From: Anaeroplasmataceae bacterium
GTDB lineage: Bacteria > Bacillota_I > Bacilli_A > Acholeplasmatales > Anaeroplasmataceae
Direction of reading: 5' to 3'
NCBI GenBank assembly: GCA_029067355.1
Contig: JAIEEQ010000012.1
Span: 1-64,000 of the forward strand
DNA length: 64,000 nt
The notes beneath the pieces were generated by a model. That model made no database searches. It was not told the origin of the DNA and was given only the letters and a program-made list of their open reading frames with translations. Shown here piece by piece: positions 38,101-44,800 of the stretch (position 1 is its first letter; every line of letters starts with the position of its first letter). Position numbers and translations under genes: made by a program.

Positions 38101-40625
38101 CTTTCAATATACATATCTGTGTATTGTTCAATGGCCTTAATTGTAACACGCTTTAGACTTCTAAAGCCTTGGAAAGCATTAGTTTGATAATAGTTTTCTT
38201 GAGTTACTGTTACGTTTTCAAACTTCTCTGGAACATAACAAATCCAATTATTTGTCCAAGAAGTAATATATGTATTTAAATATTCCTCATTTCCACTGGA
38301 TTGAGAGAAAAACCAAACCAAAGAGTTTCTGATTTCAATATCATGCCACCAGAAATACCATTTAACATCACGGTTAACATATCCACGCTGAACACCAACA
38401 AATGGCACTGTTAAATTAACGAGTTCCTGACAACCCATAAACATAGACCGCTGAATACCCTTGGTTTCATCTCCTATGATTACAGTATTTAAATGGGAAC
38501 ACTTCCAGAAAGCATAGGAAGGCACATAGGATTGATGATTCAACTCAATAGAGGTTAAGCTAGAAGGAATATAATAAATAGTTGGGCTAGAGGAGAATGG
38601 TTCTCCCTGTGGAATTGCCTCACAGCCTGTAATATTATATATACCAAAAATGTATCCTAATTGATATCCACTAGCACCACGACCATTAAACAAGGTATCT
38701 TGGCTCATATTGATATCATATCTTCCAACAAATGGAATGCTTAACGTAGTTAAACCTGTACATCCTGCTAATGCACCACGACCAATTTCCGTAGTGGAAA
38801 GCCCATTAGCGTCTTCTACAAAGCTATAAATTTGTAGATTTTCAATCATACTACAATTCATAAAAGCACCAATTGCAATTAAAGATTCATCAGTAATTGT
38901 AACGCTCTTTAATGAAACTGGAATATAGAATTCAGCAAATGGAACGTTTTGAACACCTGGAGATGTTCCAGGAGAGGTTGACCCTCCTCCACCAGTTCCT
39001 AAGCCTGCATAAATGTCTCTTTCAGCAGGATTTGCAGTTGTAGCCTGGAATACCTTCTTATACGCACCATCCTCTTGGCCATATTCTCCAAAGATATAAC
39101 CAAATAAAGCCTCTACTGTCCCATCCGTGTAGCATGCAGATGGATTGGTAGTACCATTTCCACGCTCTTTTCCTATAAATGGAATCGTCAAAGACTGCAA
39201 AGAACCACAGGCATTAAACACGCCACTCCCCATTGTTTTTAAATTTGTACCAATGGTCATATTTCTTAAAGCAAAACAGCTTCTAAATGCAAAATCTCCA
39301 ATAGATTCAACATTTGCTGGAATTTCATTTGTATGAGTATTTGAAGTGAAATCAAAACTTGCCAATTGTCTAGAATGCATAACTCTAAGAATTGAGGAGC
39401 AGTTCGCAAAAGCATATCTTCCAATAGATCTTACTTCAGTTGAAATTACAACGTTTGCAATATTTATACAGTTATAGAATGTATCATCTGGTATTGTTGC
39501 ATTTGTATTTCCATCCAATGGTAAAAATACTATACCATATTCAGCTATAACCTGATTATTAGAAGCATTTCCAACTAAAGTATTTGACTCATATGCAGCA
39601 ACTCTAGACTGAGGTAACACAGTCTTCAAAGCATAGCACTGACAGAAAGCACCAGCACGAAGTGTTCCAATAGAGTCTGGCAAATAAGCAGTTGTCATAT
39701 TTGCTGCTGTATCAAAAGCACGTTCTCCAATTGAATTAGCACCCTCTACTGTTGAAGGAATATTGTTGCTGAAGCTGATGGACAATTCCTGTAAAGGAAG
39801 CATCATAAAGAATGCATGGTTCGCAACAGAATATTCATCTGTAATTGTAATCTTACTCAACATTCCAGGAACAACAACATTCTTTGCTGTTGCAGGAGTT
39901 GAAGATCCAGAACCACCATCACCATGATCAATAGATGTACCTAAAGTATCATACCAAGGAATCATACCAGAACCACTAGGCAGACTATCAATATCTGTAA
40001 TAGCGCCATTTGTTGTTACATTATAATTTAATTGTCGCTGCGCTTGAAAGGAATTATCTCCAAAGATTCCATAAATAGAACTTCTATATCCTGCAGTTGC
40101 TGCTGTATTTCCTCTTTCTGTACCAATGAATGGTAAAACCATTTCTTCAACAGAATGAAATGTATTAAATGCACCTTCTGAAATTTTTTCCACAGTTTTT
40201 GGAACAACAACTGAAGCAATTTGAAGACAAGCACTTCTTTGTACACCAAAACTAGTTGCTCCTGCTATCCATAACGGATATCTTCCTGCACCTGCAGCAG
40301 TGGAACTTGAACTTAAAGGAATATTAATTTCCTTGACTGGTAATCCATTATATTCCTCTGGAATATTTAAGCAATACCGATCATTACCTGTTAAAGCTGT
40401 AAGTGGAGCAGAAAAACCCGTTACAATATAGTAACTGCTATTACTAGAAAGAGTGAAGTTTATATTTGTATCAGGCACATCCTGAAGATCATAAACCATA
40501 TCTTTCTTATCATCATTTTCTTTCTGTATTTTATTATATCTAATCACCAACAAAGAAGCAAATACTGCCACCACAGCAAATAAACAAGATGCTATAATTT
40601 GAATAATTCTTCTTTTCTGTTTCAT
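23133..40625 (-). CDS. Giant LRR/MBG-repeat surface protein with C-terminal dockerin (5,830 aa)
   Basis: The track start at 40673 (MQKISN) is replaced by the ATG at 40625, which follows AAAGGAGGGTTGTCT. This gives a clean membrane-targeting start, MKQKRRIIQIIASCLFAVVA. Residues about 65-1,380 are BspA-type LRRs interrupted by five PFVG/PFIG...FGWIFG-type inserts. Residues about 1,400-5,280 hold roughly two dozen MBG/YDG-type Ig-like modules, each opening with a motif like YDGLYHTVDV, YDGKEHNIGY or YDGKDHHVKF. After a Gly/Asp-rich linker (GSDPTGGDEADPD) comes a mixed region of about 450 residues and then a dockerin. No LPXTG motif is seen. The gene is first in the operon behind a good promoter. 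It is probably an adhesin or surface-layer scaffold. Confidence 0.92.
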   Translation of the reverse strand: MKQKRRIIQIIASCLFAVVAVFASLLVIRYNKIQKENDDKKDMVYDLQDVPDTNINFTLSSNSSYYIVTGFSAPLTALTGNDRYCLNIPEEYNGLPVKEINIPLSSSSTAAGAGRYPLWIAGATSFGVQRSACLQIASVVVPKTVEKISEGAFNTFHSVEEMVLPFIGTERGNTAATAGYRSSIYGIFGDNSFQAQRQLNYNVTTNGAITDIDSLPSGSGMIPWYDTLGTSIDHGDGGSGSSTPATAKNVVVPGMLSKITITDEYSVANHAFFMMLPLQELSISFSNNIPSTVEGANSIGERAFDTAANMTTAYLPDSIGTLRAGAFCQCYALKTVLPQSRVAAYESNTLVGNASNNQVIAEYGIVFLPLDGNTNATIPDDTFYNCINIANVVISTEVRSIGRYAFANCSSILRVMHSRQLASFDFTSNTHTNEIPANVESIGDFAFRSCFALRNMTIGTNLKTMGSGVFNACGSLQSLTIPFIGKERGNGTTNPSACYTDGTVEALFGYIFGEYGQEDGAYKKVFQATTANPAERDIYAGLGTGGGGSTSPGTSPGVQNVPFAEFYIPVSLKSVTITDESLIAIGAFMNCSMIENLQIYSFVEDANGLSTTEIGRGALAGCTGLTTLSIPFVGRYDINMSQDTLFNGRGASGYQLGYIFGIYNITGCEAIPQGEPFSSSPTIYYIPSSLTSIELNHQSYVPSYAFWKCSHLNTVIIGDETKGIQRSMFMGCQELVNLTVPFVGVQRGYVNRDVKWYFWWHDIEIRNSLVWFFSQSSGNEEYLNTYITSWTNNWICYVPEKFENVTVTQENYYQTNAFQGFRSLKRVTIKAIEQYTDMYIESGIMNGCSNIEEIDIPFIGATYNRNQSSSASFTIGWLFGTASYGNSYLAYQSTGGNTTGFYIPKGLTTITLDRYFTRIADGAFRNMTSLEQVINAGERAANVTYMGAYAFANCYNLDTVTFEKASYTAMGDGAFLNCVSLSVIDAFSPLTVTRIGHHALEGTSISVIDFSRYRYLGDYAFANCLQLTQVDMYGQATTYATTNTTGATNFDYVGTHLFAGCTNLTDVILKHTTTGANGRDYVSEYMFQNCTSLETIDLDPAVSTVIPNGLFDGCSKLGDNSVPGTGLGLTANASHIERIGANAFRGCRTMKTLALPENLKTIAGGAFQNCSNLDSLRIPRDCSIIPAGSDFNQTPVFDDYVNGVFYGCNEDKFYLEVYHAEDDWPVTWGTNWNCYFPVYIIGDQSENLFTYEYCPTLKGYLITGFNEEVDFAPNGNLLLNGTLKFPNTHDGLIVYGLTDSCFSAEKYYVDAFIDGTATTHKVHPLFAVDTLILGANFVSLGNECLTFNNYSEVETMDDTTVYRTVFSQKTAAEAMAATGTVCDCTGTIHANRTNELNGLCYDDEVTYINNGIVYYKDVWQFKTITANGSTVNTMTPVFKINALTFTLDSSSFQYQLGEEIKPKIIAIDVDDRFVKYSTNKEDFRLEGEDTANDQLYFMFYDYDGTLDLASFYLTYFNNVNVGNGQIKIRSNNSRLLGETEINFSITKRRIDLFYQSGQHSDLYGGTTQSDGYSYLDHVKFLVMTGQKKPLFYNPNTALLNNLTIVTQEYTGERWENSRWSAGGNVFGIPNDYVFTGTLSTVSADSGYYMAYNNAYGDTLLSEDYAEMVSYPDTFAANYYSNTYPSLSGAGSIASAQVGSINGFQWTTAPKITYKGANVTGNFEVVINYALLIAKRVVSTPDDLDWGGYYNETTGLYEYEYNGGYITPTPMVIDRKTDKKINASIRTEVAPERVIYPTNAVHTSTIKSYDTRNFYIDLGISVNRYNYIQFIVVKAKLKIVYNCTQFTIDEFGQNFTYNFTTGKVEQGKVTGQSTLQVTKLAPTDYISGTFYSVNENGEDWEEGTYRSKEYADGKKIVHDLKIFSSTLKTTSGEPVEMTEYYDLAECLDAVVRIIYNEFEYDFTVTYENLANTDGLSTLNGVYTLAIPSESKNYVNEAFGIHHYNSSQSAIEMTFGVDGYMHDFSVKIKNATDTTPTTLGQFDDGTGNGAISYFTVTDFEKMQYVYTLTISKARYYTVTKTVTVTPVKGNYFFGDISKEYDREEAEPLSKILRLPKDFDPSKISFKFYNRNDWLYNNEISAPIEVGEYKFTATTEINHSEFFNDLLEWPRDELNISLGDFSITKRSIYIDVIDQTEPFDSKHYDGLPWKANYENATNQTHTALNLLDGDVFNGFFMSRSAEIGVYNGDVNGDFILASAQPWTVTNTSLPKQNQTSNYRIVYRGSYEILPLVIKYGFNETQTFIYDGLYHTVDVTVTEPVFGATVYYSESSIPVDGRDWKAYPPQYSAPGTYTIYFKIEAPHYQTVMNSAVIIIEGRDIHYRVDGEQHAYDGFSHGIVVTPTDPVTASVGYCLLDGTENNLTPEDYSKLSYSSNCPQVINIGTYQYAVRLEHPNYNPTYIIVTMVIENTGDPHNVYVTGYEGFYDGLYHGPIINLSGAVQEAGAEGENLLITYHEGGMNVANPTWTTASLTIAEDGTRYLSIYRNAMPSATKVTVRILLRNFAYYEQEVEIFIKNRTLSLTVENYRAVFDNEYHTVLLKALDPNHTLVVTNELKENGTITYRYYFGKDDPSTPENELENIPYEILDVRYHENPNVVINSNLKMLKYKNVCYKQVFLYVMADNCNPRQLDGTVEILFNDDPLMEFPTSDMEIEYLARPVTLEDLEFTTVHDGVPTIKWYNRNNLSNPIAAPTALGSYYVRVEYPATTNCAAKSAYTYFTIVPRFIDITYDKELQYNGQIQTPDLVVDTHTTDTVLLGKNVRGGVQPIEIGDYEMDVFFRIEDPNYRLREKDKILDFKIVPRKLIIKIDEVYQATVPMTNWIKNSDWDNSYITGLLATDSIQLELETEAGYVDTYYNYDVYRVDSASGNYELYDTLVPPAGIYYANVLARNIYITHQDEQGNLSFADYYEIIFEVKVSIEYPPLEVEVHDAEYAYDGNPKTVDIDIISSGVQTILTEFYYVDDENKNTFNQFLEINVGVYKVHYKISTDDGLFKPAEGEATLTINKVNLDFSIDPFDVVYDGKEHNIGYTFTDPNFHMPTTITPRFFYFDVEELKALRVTHEQLDRFFREGMPTTSRIYSLYNDPKTSKPRVNAGTFIAYAYFPESNNWYTSFRSAEVTLKKRPLYFDYTGVPAPLIIEFDYTGQKPKISMGGFVYDESFNSLNNGPNAGLLPGHSMVRTDIPTFLLSPNSPDCRGEANNPGYEDPYQFDGDFEFASAYIAGADGNVAYNYYPAVNPIEDERGNLIYQVQIIIRRIQLTSFEVLDTEMEYNGEDAIPEILTPSDGKLIYYYYKVKDSISDITDTSNYFYGNQVFEHQKDVSQFSVNGVLEDGYYLVFITISDGRNFYAWNGGASGTDYTTDTLNGSTILGGDYENRKYKHAYVKVVPKQAQVLWKSLEEEFDVDEDGKAIRYTMREDIHPYIIDVYGNEQPINASMISAQTGATVAYAAAAGSYYVSATLDGTIINPLNYILNYPNDVFKILPKEYTIYERLTEPYLLTYWHKDYTKEDFGDEWIHSAVDLELEVRTRVNQAGFFYRANDFVLTQKITDAVGDDYSDSIHFNLNYSLYLTSNELIIEATDATYEYDRTVHGPIINVTSHMNGYYIRYDVVMVDENGDYFTSKVPGVNYTIDYKYSYPGDNYMIPDYENDGQIYKVFNSVGRYRVFYQVTLGDPDSVETVSQKTGMVDVTIKLADPQLYFADTGLDREYNGLAPSEAEVKSNLASGRYNGTSNDLVIKYYQRNSTTEIPAPITVGLYTVRVTSAVDDDPTVVKNYGRLNASYDFEIYPRKVTLMINANWEVTDADLNDQNLIWVSKAVNSTSYKNVNGGVQAGSEGYDFTIMNSFNQTNSDYYIPIPGLVVSDYFVFRMNSLQHLERGTYKFRGSSAYNSDFTFTAERTLNGVSEGSYDFDCKWLFKYDDQNGDPSDDELKTENYNIILDFTLVVHYKYMNHDLVSNMTYDYDTTIQRSPYANITYHDPSEADSTTYYRRDGEGPGTYNTDVTQYLVTEPGVYNYYIKITAPEYEDWEGRTSITINYRQRDKDTITIDPQYDLGKTYDGIPYDSSVLSPSSDLLCHFQWNQTDIVGGEILPAVSSWKIEYFLAHETTGDRVGDALESVVDAGRYWYRLTIPAGTIYGPTEIERPFRISPREYKIYAHNYDPWIEVGYNSNIWSYDIAKNPDNYIIETQSGTSGLLTGHYISVGVIETSGSNVGDYTISGSQLTINSGDGTNYRILDANGNNVRSNYIYSIEFDLRIKKGTIQYTEYIEDQYEYIGSGENDYYSPYIDVTLPANGNAYVEYSKTGLDGTWSKELPRYQDVGTYYIYYRALNVPNYNDLEPQCKQFEIVKKTNTLEIADLTRQYNGNPIEDPLISTANISSMRATMSDPLINTIVWEKEVSGGWVTLSSKPIEVGHYKVSIAINPTANYNGIGNWLEFDITPLVVSLTWSKKEFEYAAIPQAPDYELRADDYPEVNVMGLLAHASAANQFEVTYYDVSTGAQLPGKPTNVGEYRVQFAFQNEGLDYYTFSKDSSVSSVATNFTINKRKVTVKLGGNMEAPAGASVIQFTTATVDNLPDPVEFDGILIRQSVTAGTDKINGKYTDSAFTTMYKFSGPSADPKFMFKGTTTADQLSNYDIYVEINQSVSTGQFTYNIEGFKGEYDGKDHHVKFEPIAPEGDVTSVLYSMDGGSTWQSDLPQWSDASSIPHYVQIKVRSQIHGEVILGANAVAEKDERFAVIIYKKKTILNGDNVSLGKVYDGIAIKNPIVNYNKQNPDENRDAALQYNYFLYVEDGAGGGTYEPIGDANIVNAGKYRLIISMADTTNYEGTDATAGFNTENGPLEIFFEIKKRPIAIVYKNGQKDYDGLRWQETIRSMDGEVLPITNDPNSGLVDGHVFNGTIQTIASMAGLYNISSQFEWLDEYSIFDGDLDVRENYELHISVDARISKLTFKVDAISVKVPWDGNPHHISIVWREVPKIQDIDQNNLESLIKYSLSENGPFDQTRIDVINAGLTTIYFRIEGPNYDTHNGHATVELTPRETVIQITDFPGNGTGYKEYDGQPYPIDKIFYELSVDPDRLVTYTFYEVIDGQPDRELVDPPVEVGHYYFIANVGAGPTSDAARSGEYHFRITKHTEPYRWEYDSLVTLENGVPTMTMIYKGENTPVKPSAYFIDVFDHQIPANVIYTDAQGNPITPSNFTCGYYYVKAELDPTHPKYQEYIRNYNFTDEFQPFKIVGQIAGTPDGSDPTGGDEADPDYAGITFPSPQGDPRNNQADYDAKALVKDGKLYITAIKHFFTKPDKTVVYTVDLESGEILEVDGIVLSSTTTPNFKFVLPKDDQGKTLITTNINHTPTFTIHAQLLDKINTRWDTNDDVADKPIDIKIEATELDPDHTTHDPYPEPNGTDVQDIIIDPYDHTQYWNGVPVTFPLTVRVTQGTVDQSDDEILIEDVDYKIEWYRNTGVTPEDDPSQLASFTIKSIDGRKYSFRFGDDTTMDNTKHAGTFSIINSQSQRLKIRAGSKYKFVYYQQDLHAIDPNLGTEIQTLTMDILDGVENTSFGQPKTRDEVLDACVDQTELNIVTNKIRLGHTHQYIRPEDENTPGIGVDGYREGQLGFVLEQLDHKKDELKIWAYLDDGTGTNTKTLQVVFDLETGVELYNTPIATGMHIALFKSGQSHTNDNELDAIDVVLHGDINCDGAIDIFDVNEMLIDLPNVPEYIDNDDPIIFTVQYQAGLLAEKTGSAQPVQTIFDVDVLIMSAADVQLYDINAAFKQTTQQTGN
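23150..23403 (-). other. Dockerin-like domain of the 5,830-aa protein (one intact Ca loop)
   Basis: The first half reads GDINCDGAIDIFDVNEML, with D-x-N-x-D-G-x-I-D-x-x-D in the exact calcium-loop spacing of type I dockerins. After about 50 residues the second half (VDVLIMSAADVQLYDINAAF) keeps helix-like residues but lacks a recognisable loop. It is therefore an asymmetric or degenerate dockerin. Confidence 0.75.
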
Positions 40626-40631
40626 AGACAA

Positions 40632-40640
40632 CCCTCCTTT
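40632..40640 (-). promoter_or_regulatory. Ribosome binding site that fixes the start of the 5,830-aa gene
   Basis: AAAGGAGGG on the minus strand lies six bases before the ATG at 40625. The upstream in-frame ATG used by the ORF track has no comparable site. Confidence 0.85.
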
Positions 40641-40703
40641 ACTTTTATAAAGTAAATTTGATATTTTTTGCATTATTAAAAAAGTATATAATAATACGTT
40701 TAC

Positions 40704-40732
40704 ATTATAATACTAATTTCGTAGCAATGCAA
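40704..40732 (-). promoter_or_regulatory. Promoter of the giant surface-protein operon
   Basis: The minus strand has TTGCAT, exactly 17 bases, then TATAAT. This leaves an untranslated leader of about 70 bases before the ATG at 40625. No other comparable promoter was noticed down to 10.1 kb. Confidence 0.78.
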
Positions 40733-40910
40733 CATTATTTCGGCTAAAAAAGGCTTTTTTACAGCAATTTTAGCGCTTTTTATGCACTTTTTAACATTTT
40801 TATAGTCTATTTTTAGGAAAATTTTTCCAAATCATTTAACCGATTACATAATGTTTTTTGATGACCTAAAAACCTGTTTTTATAAATCTTAAAATTTCAC
40901 CATCTAAGAA

Positions 40911-40945
40911 AATGAAAAAGAAGCTTTTTAATGATAAAAAGCTTC
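40911..40945 (-). terminator. Terminator after the decayed protease gene
   Basis: The minus strand shows a perfect 11-bp stem, GAAGCTTTTTA/TAAAAAGCTTC, with loop TCAT. TTTTTCATTTT follows. It lies about 40 bases past the frameshifted protease end. Confidence 0.9.
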
Positions 40946-40984
40946 ATATCTTCTTCCTCTATTTTGACCTTATCAAATAGTTTC

Positions 40985-41736
40985 CTACCAGTAAATCTTT
41001 TTAATGGCTTCAAAGTCTACTCCCTTTACATAGTCCTCATAAAATAAATCCATATACTTAAAAAACAATTCAATTTGTTTCTTAGGATCAGGTTCTATAA
41101 GAGGAATAATCTGTGCATACGAACGACTATTATTCCATTGTAAATCCCTATAAACTCTTTTATAATTTTAGTAGGTATGACAAAACTCATTCCAGATATA
41201 TAGGTTCCATTATCTCTTATCCGAAAAGTCATAATACCTAATAATTCTCCTCTTGTGCTATATAACGGGCCTCCTGAGGAACCATCATATATTTCAATAT
41301 TTGTTGGAATTGAAAATATACTTTCTTCTTTATAGATTACATTTTTATAATCGCTTGATATTATCCCCTTAGATAAGGCTAGTCCATAGCCTTTAGGATT
41401 TCCTAACGTATAAACCTCTTTTCCAATTGTAAATTCTTCACTAAGCTTACTAAAACAATCTGTCTGCTTATCAATTTTAAGCAAACACAAATCATACATC
41501 TTTGATATAGAGATGATTTCAGCATTATATACCTCTTCATTTATAAAACTCACCTTGATAGATGAGTTTTCAGTAAAATCATTTACCACATGTTTATTTG
41601 TTAAAATTAAGCCATTCAAGGATATCAGTGTCCCTGTTGCTGAACTTGTCAATCCTTCATTTTCACATCTAATTTCTACTGTTTTATTGATTGCATCATT
41701 GTAAATGTCAAAGCTTGAACAGGAACATAAAATCAA
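40985..41736 (-). pseudogene. Trypsin/HtrA-like serine protease lipoprotein, frameshifted and lacking a normal start
   Basis: The track ORF (41095-41736, 213 aa) has a complete chymotrypsin-fold triad: His49 in TNKHVV, Asp82 in YDLCLLKI and Ser154 in GSSGGPLY. It has no PDZ domain. Two defects are visible. The only start in frame is a TTG without a Shine-Dalgarno, and the codons before it (KNRKNKNIGLILCSC) look like a lipoprotein signal without an ATG. Near 41135-41145 the frame changes: after FIGIY the coding sense continues in another frame (WNNSRSYAQIIPLIEPDPKK ... to a TAG at 40985), while the track ORF ends in an unlikely tail. A one-base deletion explains this. An assembly error or recoding is possible. 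It lies directly behind the terminator of the upstream giant. Confidence 0.75.
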
Positions 41737-41778
41737 ACCAATATTTTTATTTTTTCTGTTTTTTAAAATAATTTATAC

Positions 41779-41816
41779 AAAAAAATAGGAATCTTCGATT
41801 CCTCGAAAATTCCTAT
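41779..41816 (-). terminator. Strong terminator of the >7,389-aa giant gene
   Basis: The minus strand has a 14-bp stem, ATAGGAATTTTCGA/TCGAAGATTCCTAT with one G-U pair and loop GGAA, followed by seven T. It begins 15 bases after the stop codon. Confidence 0.93.
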
Positions 41817-41830
41817 AATTTTTTAGTGAT

Positions 41831-44800
41831 TTAATTGATTGGTTCAATACCAGACACATGATTATTTAATGGAGTGTAATCAAAGATATCTACCTTTCCA
41901 TCTCTATTGATGTCAGCTGCATAATTATACTCATATTTCAAGCTATTGCTGTTAGAAATCTGAGTTAATAGCTTACTAACATCTGTAATTGTAATCTGTC
42001 CATCGCCATCTAAATCACCACGAACACTGATATAGGCCGTATCAATTGTTGTACCAAATTCATTAACAAATACAACTCTCATACCTGTTCCAACAAATGT
42101 TGAACTATATTTAGTAGCAGAGATTTGCTTAGTACCCTTATAGATTCTAATAAATCCTCTTTGTGCCTCTAAGAAGTTATTGATAAATTCTTCTACTGTG
42201 GTTCCTGCTTCTACATTACCAATTAATACTCTTTCCTTTGAACTATACTTCAAGTGCTCAGTAGCCTCAAATGTATTTGTTGAGGTTGCAAGTATAAATT
42301 GATATGAAGAGTTATCTAGACGTAGAACGTTACTTTCAATGAAGAATTCATATACATATTGTCCAGTATAGTTTCCTTGACCAGTAACAGTGATAGTTGC
42401 GGTAGAGAATACCTTAATATTATTTGCGTATTCTACTAAAATATCTTGACCTTGAACTAGGTTTATGCCCTTATAGTTCATTGTAAAGCCTGGCTTTATT
42501 GGTGAACCAGTATAGCTTTGTGAGCCCACTCTAGATTTAGATACATCAGCATCAGAAATATTCTTTGCCAGAATATGAACTGTAATCGTTCTAGAAAGAA
42601 GTTCAGCTCCATCAGACCATTGATAATTATCTAAATCTGCAATATGAATTGTTATAGAGTATGAACCTGCATCAGCAGATAAGCTTTCTAAGCCTGAATA
42701 AGTATATCCATTGCCATCAACAAAGCTTGGAACTTCACCTGAGTAGATTAAATTAACGACTTCCTCATAATCAACAACTGTTCTTGTGATTTCATATTCA
42801 CAGGTAGCAGTTTCTGAAGAAATTGTATAATTTGGATTAGAAATAGTTGCAACAGCTACCTGCTTACCAATTGACGTACCATCATATCCGTCAGCTGGAC
42901 GTATAGTTAATCCAGTATTAGATAATAAGGTAATAGCGGTAGGCAATTCAAGGTTACCTGTATATTCAATTTCTAAATTATTCCAAATAAGATCAATTGT
43001 CATCTTGTGAATTGTCAATTCAGCCTCAAGCTCTGCTGCAAGATAATCCTCTGTTTCTGCAACAGAAACCATAATTGTATAGGTATCAGCAAAGATGATT
43101 TCTGCCACAGGAGCTCCATTAGAAGACTGAATTGAATAAGTCATTGGAGCTGGACTATCACAAGTCATATATCCTGCAAGTAAATCTAAAGCATAGCCTG
43201 TATAATAAATCTTTTTGTCTGTTATCTTGATTGTAGGCATTGCTTTATCAATTGTAAAGTCAAGCTCACCAGATATAGGCTGATATTCATCAAATAAAAT
43301 ACGATAATATAAATGATATGTATCCGCATGAATCATTTCTGGGTTTGTAGTGAAGTTGCTAAAATCAGAATCGCTTGAAGGCTTAACAAAGCTATAATAA
43401 ATATTATATGACCCCCCCGCTACATTACTGAAATCAAATTCAGGATATTTTGCGGTTCCATCATATGTTTTATGTAGAGAAGCTTCAACAACATCAACAG
43501 TAATTGTTGCTTTCACAATTTCAACTGTAATATTGATTCTAATTTCATAATTTGCTGTATCAACTTCTTCTCCATCAATAAAGATTCTTAAATCCTCTGA
43601 TAGTTCAAATGCATCTTGACCACTATAAACTCCATAGCTACTGCCAATTGTCTTAATTGTACCTACCAATTGTGCATTTGAGAAGGTTGTTGTACCAATA
43701 CCTGAAACATAATGGTTTTCCTCATCAAGAACTGTTGAGTAATAGCCTAGGCTGAAACCATCTCGTTCAAAATCTAACTCCCATGAAGCATTATTAAAGC
43801 CATGAGTATAATTACCTGTAAGAACTAAAATACGCTTTTCAATGTGGAAGTCATATTCTAATACACCAGCATTATAATTATCTGACTCAGCCATTGTGAA
43901 GATTGCTGTATAATCACCAACCTCTGTTGGCTTTGTCGTTGTAATGGCATTTGTAGCATGATTACGATAGGTAATTGTTAAGCTACCTGCACCAATAATC
44001 TTGAACTCTAAATAATCAAGCTTTTGACCATATTGTGCATTTAATCCAAGCACATTTGGCTCATTGGTTTGAATGGTTTCACCATTTTCAGTAATGGTTG
44101 CCTTATCAAATTTAGGATCAACTTTTGTAATTTCATATTCTGCACTAACTTCCGTAGCCTTGTAATTCTGAGTTTCCTCTGTTGTAACAATCACACGATA
44201 TCTACCACAATTTACTGGAGCCTCAGCTAATATTTCATTTGTTGCTAGATCCATATAAGAAATAGAGTATGTAATTTGCTCCGTTTCACTTGGCTGAACA
44301 AGATGAACTGTAATATTTTCTGGCTCTACTGATTCAAAGTTAACGATTTGATATCCAGTCTTATAACTATTAGGAGCACCAGAATAGAAAATCCAATCAG
44401 TTCCAAGATATTGAGAAGCTTCAGCTTCTACTTCAATATCTGCGTTAATCTTTAAGATGATAAAATTCATTGTTCCTTCAGCTGTTTCGTAGTCTTCCAT
44501 TTCAATTCGATATTGAATTACATACTCACCAGCATTAATAAAGGTTGGCATTTCATTTGTTTCATCACCAGAAGGAAGAATGTAGGTTACAACAGCCTCC
44601 CCCTCAGAATAAATTTCTAAGGTTGGATGCTGTGGCATACCTGTATAATCCACCTCAATATCAAGGAAGTCAAATTGAATTGGCTTTTCCTTAATATTAA
44701 TATATAGATTAAATGAGAATTCATAATCAGAAAGAACATCTTCATTTGCTGCATTTACAATGGTTGCTTCCCAAGTAAAGGCATCAATTCCAATATACTC

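Noticed and set aside
40626-40673. The ORF-track start MQKISN for the 5,830-aa protein
   Set aside because: It lacks a Shine-Dalgarno and would put 16 extra residues before the signal. The ATG at 40625 has AAAGGAGGG at ideal spacing.
41130-41150. Programmed ribosomal frameshift in the protease gene
   Set aside because: No slippery heptamer or strong downstream structure is visible and the gene also lacks a normal start, so decay or sequence error is preferred.
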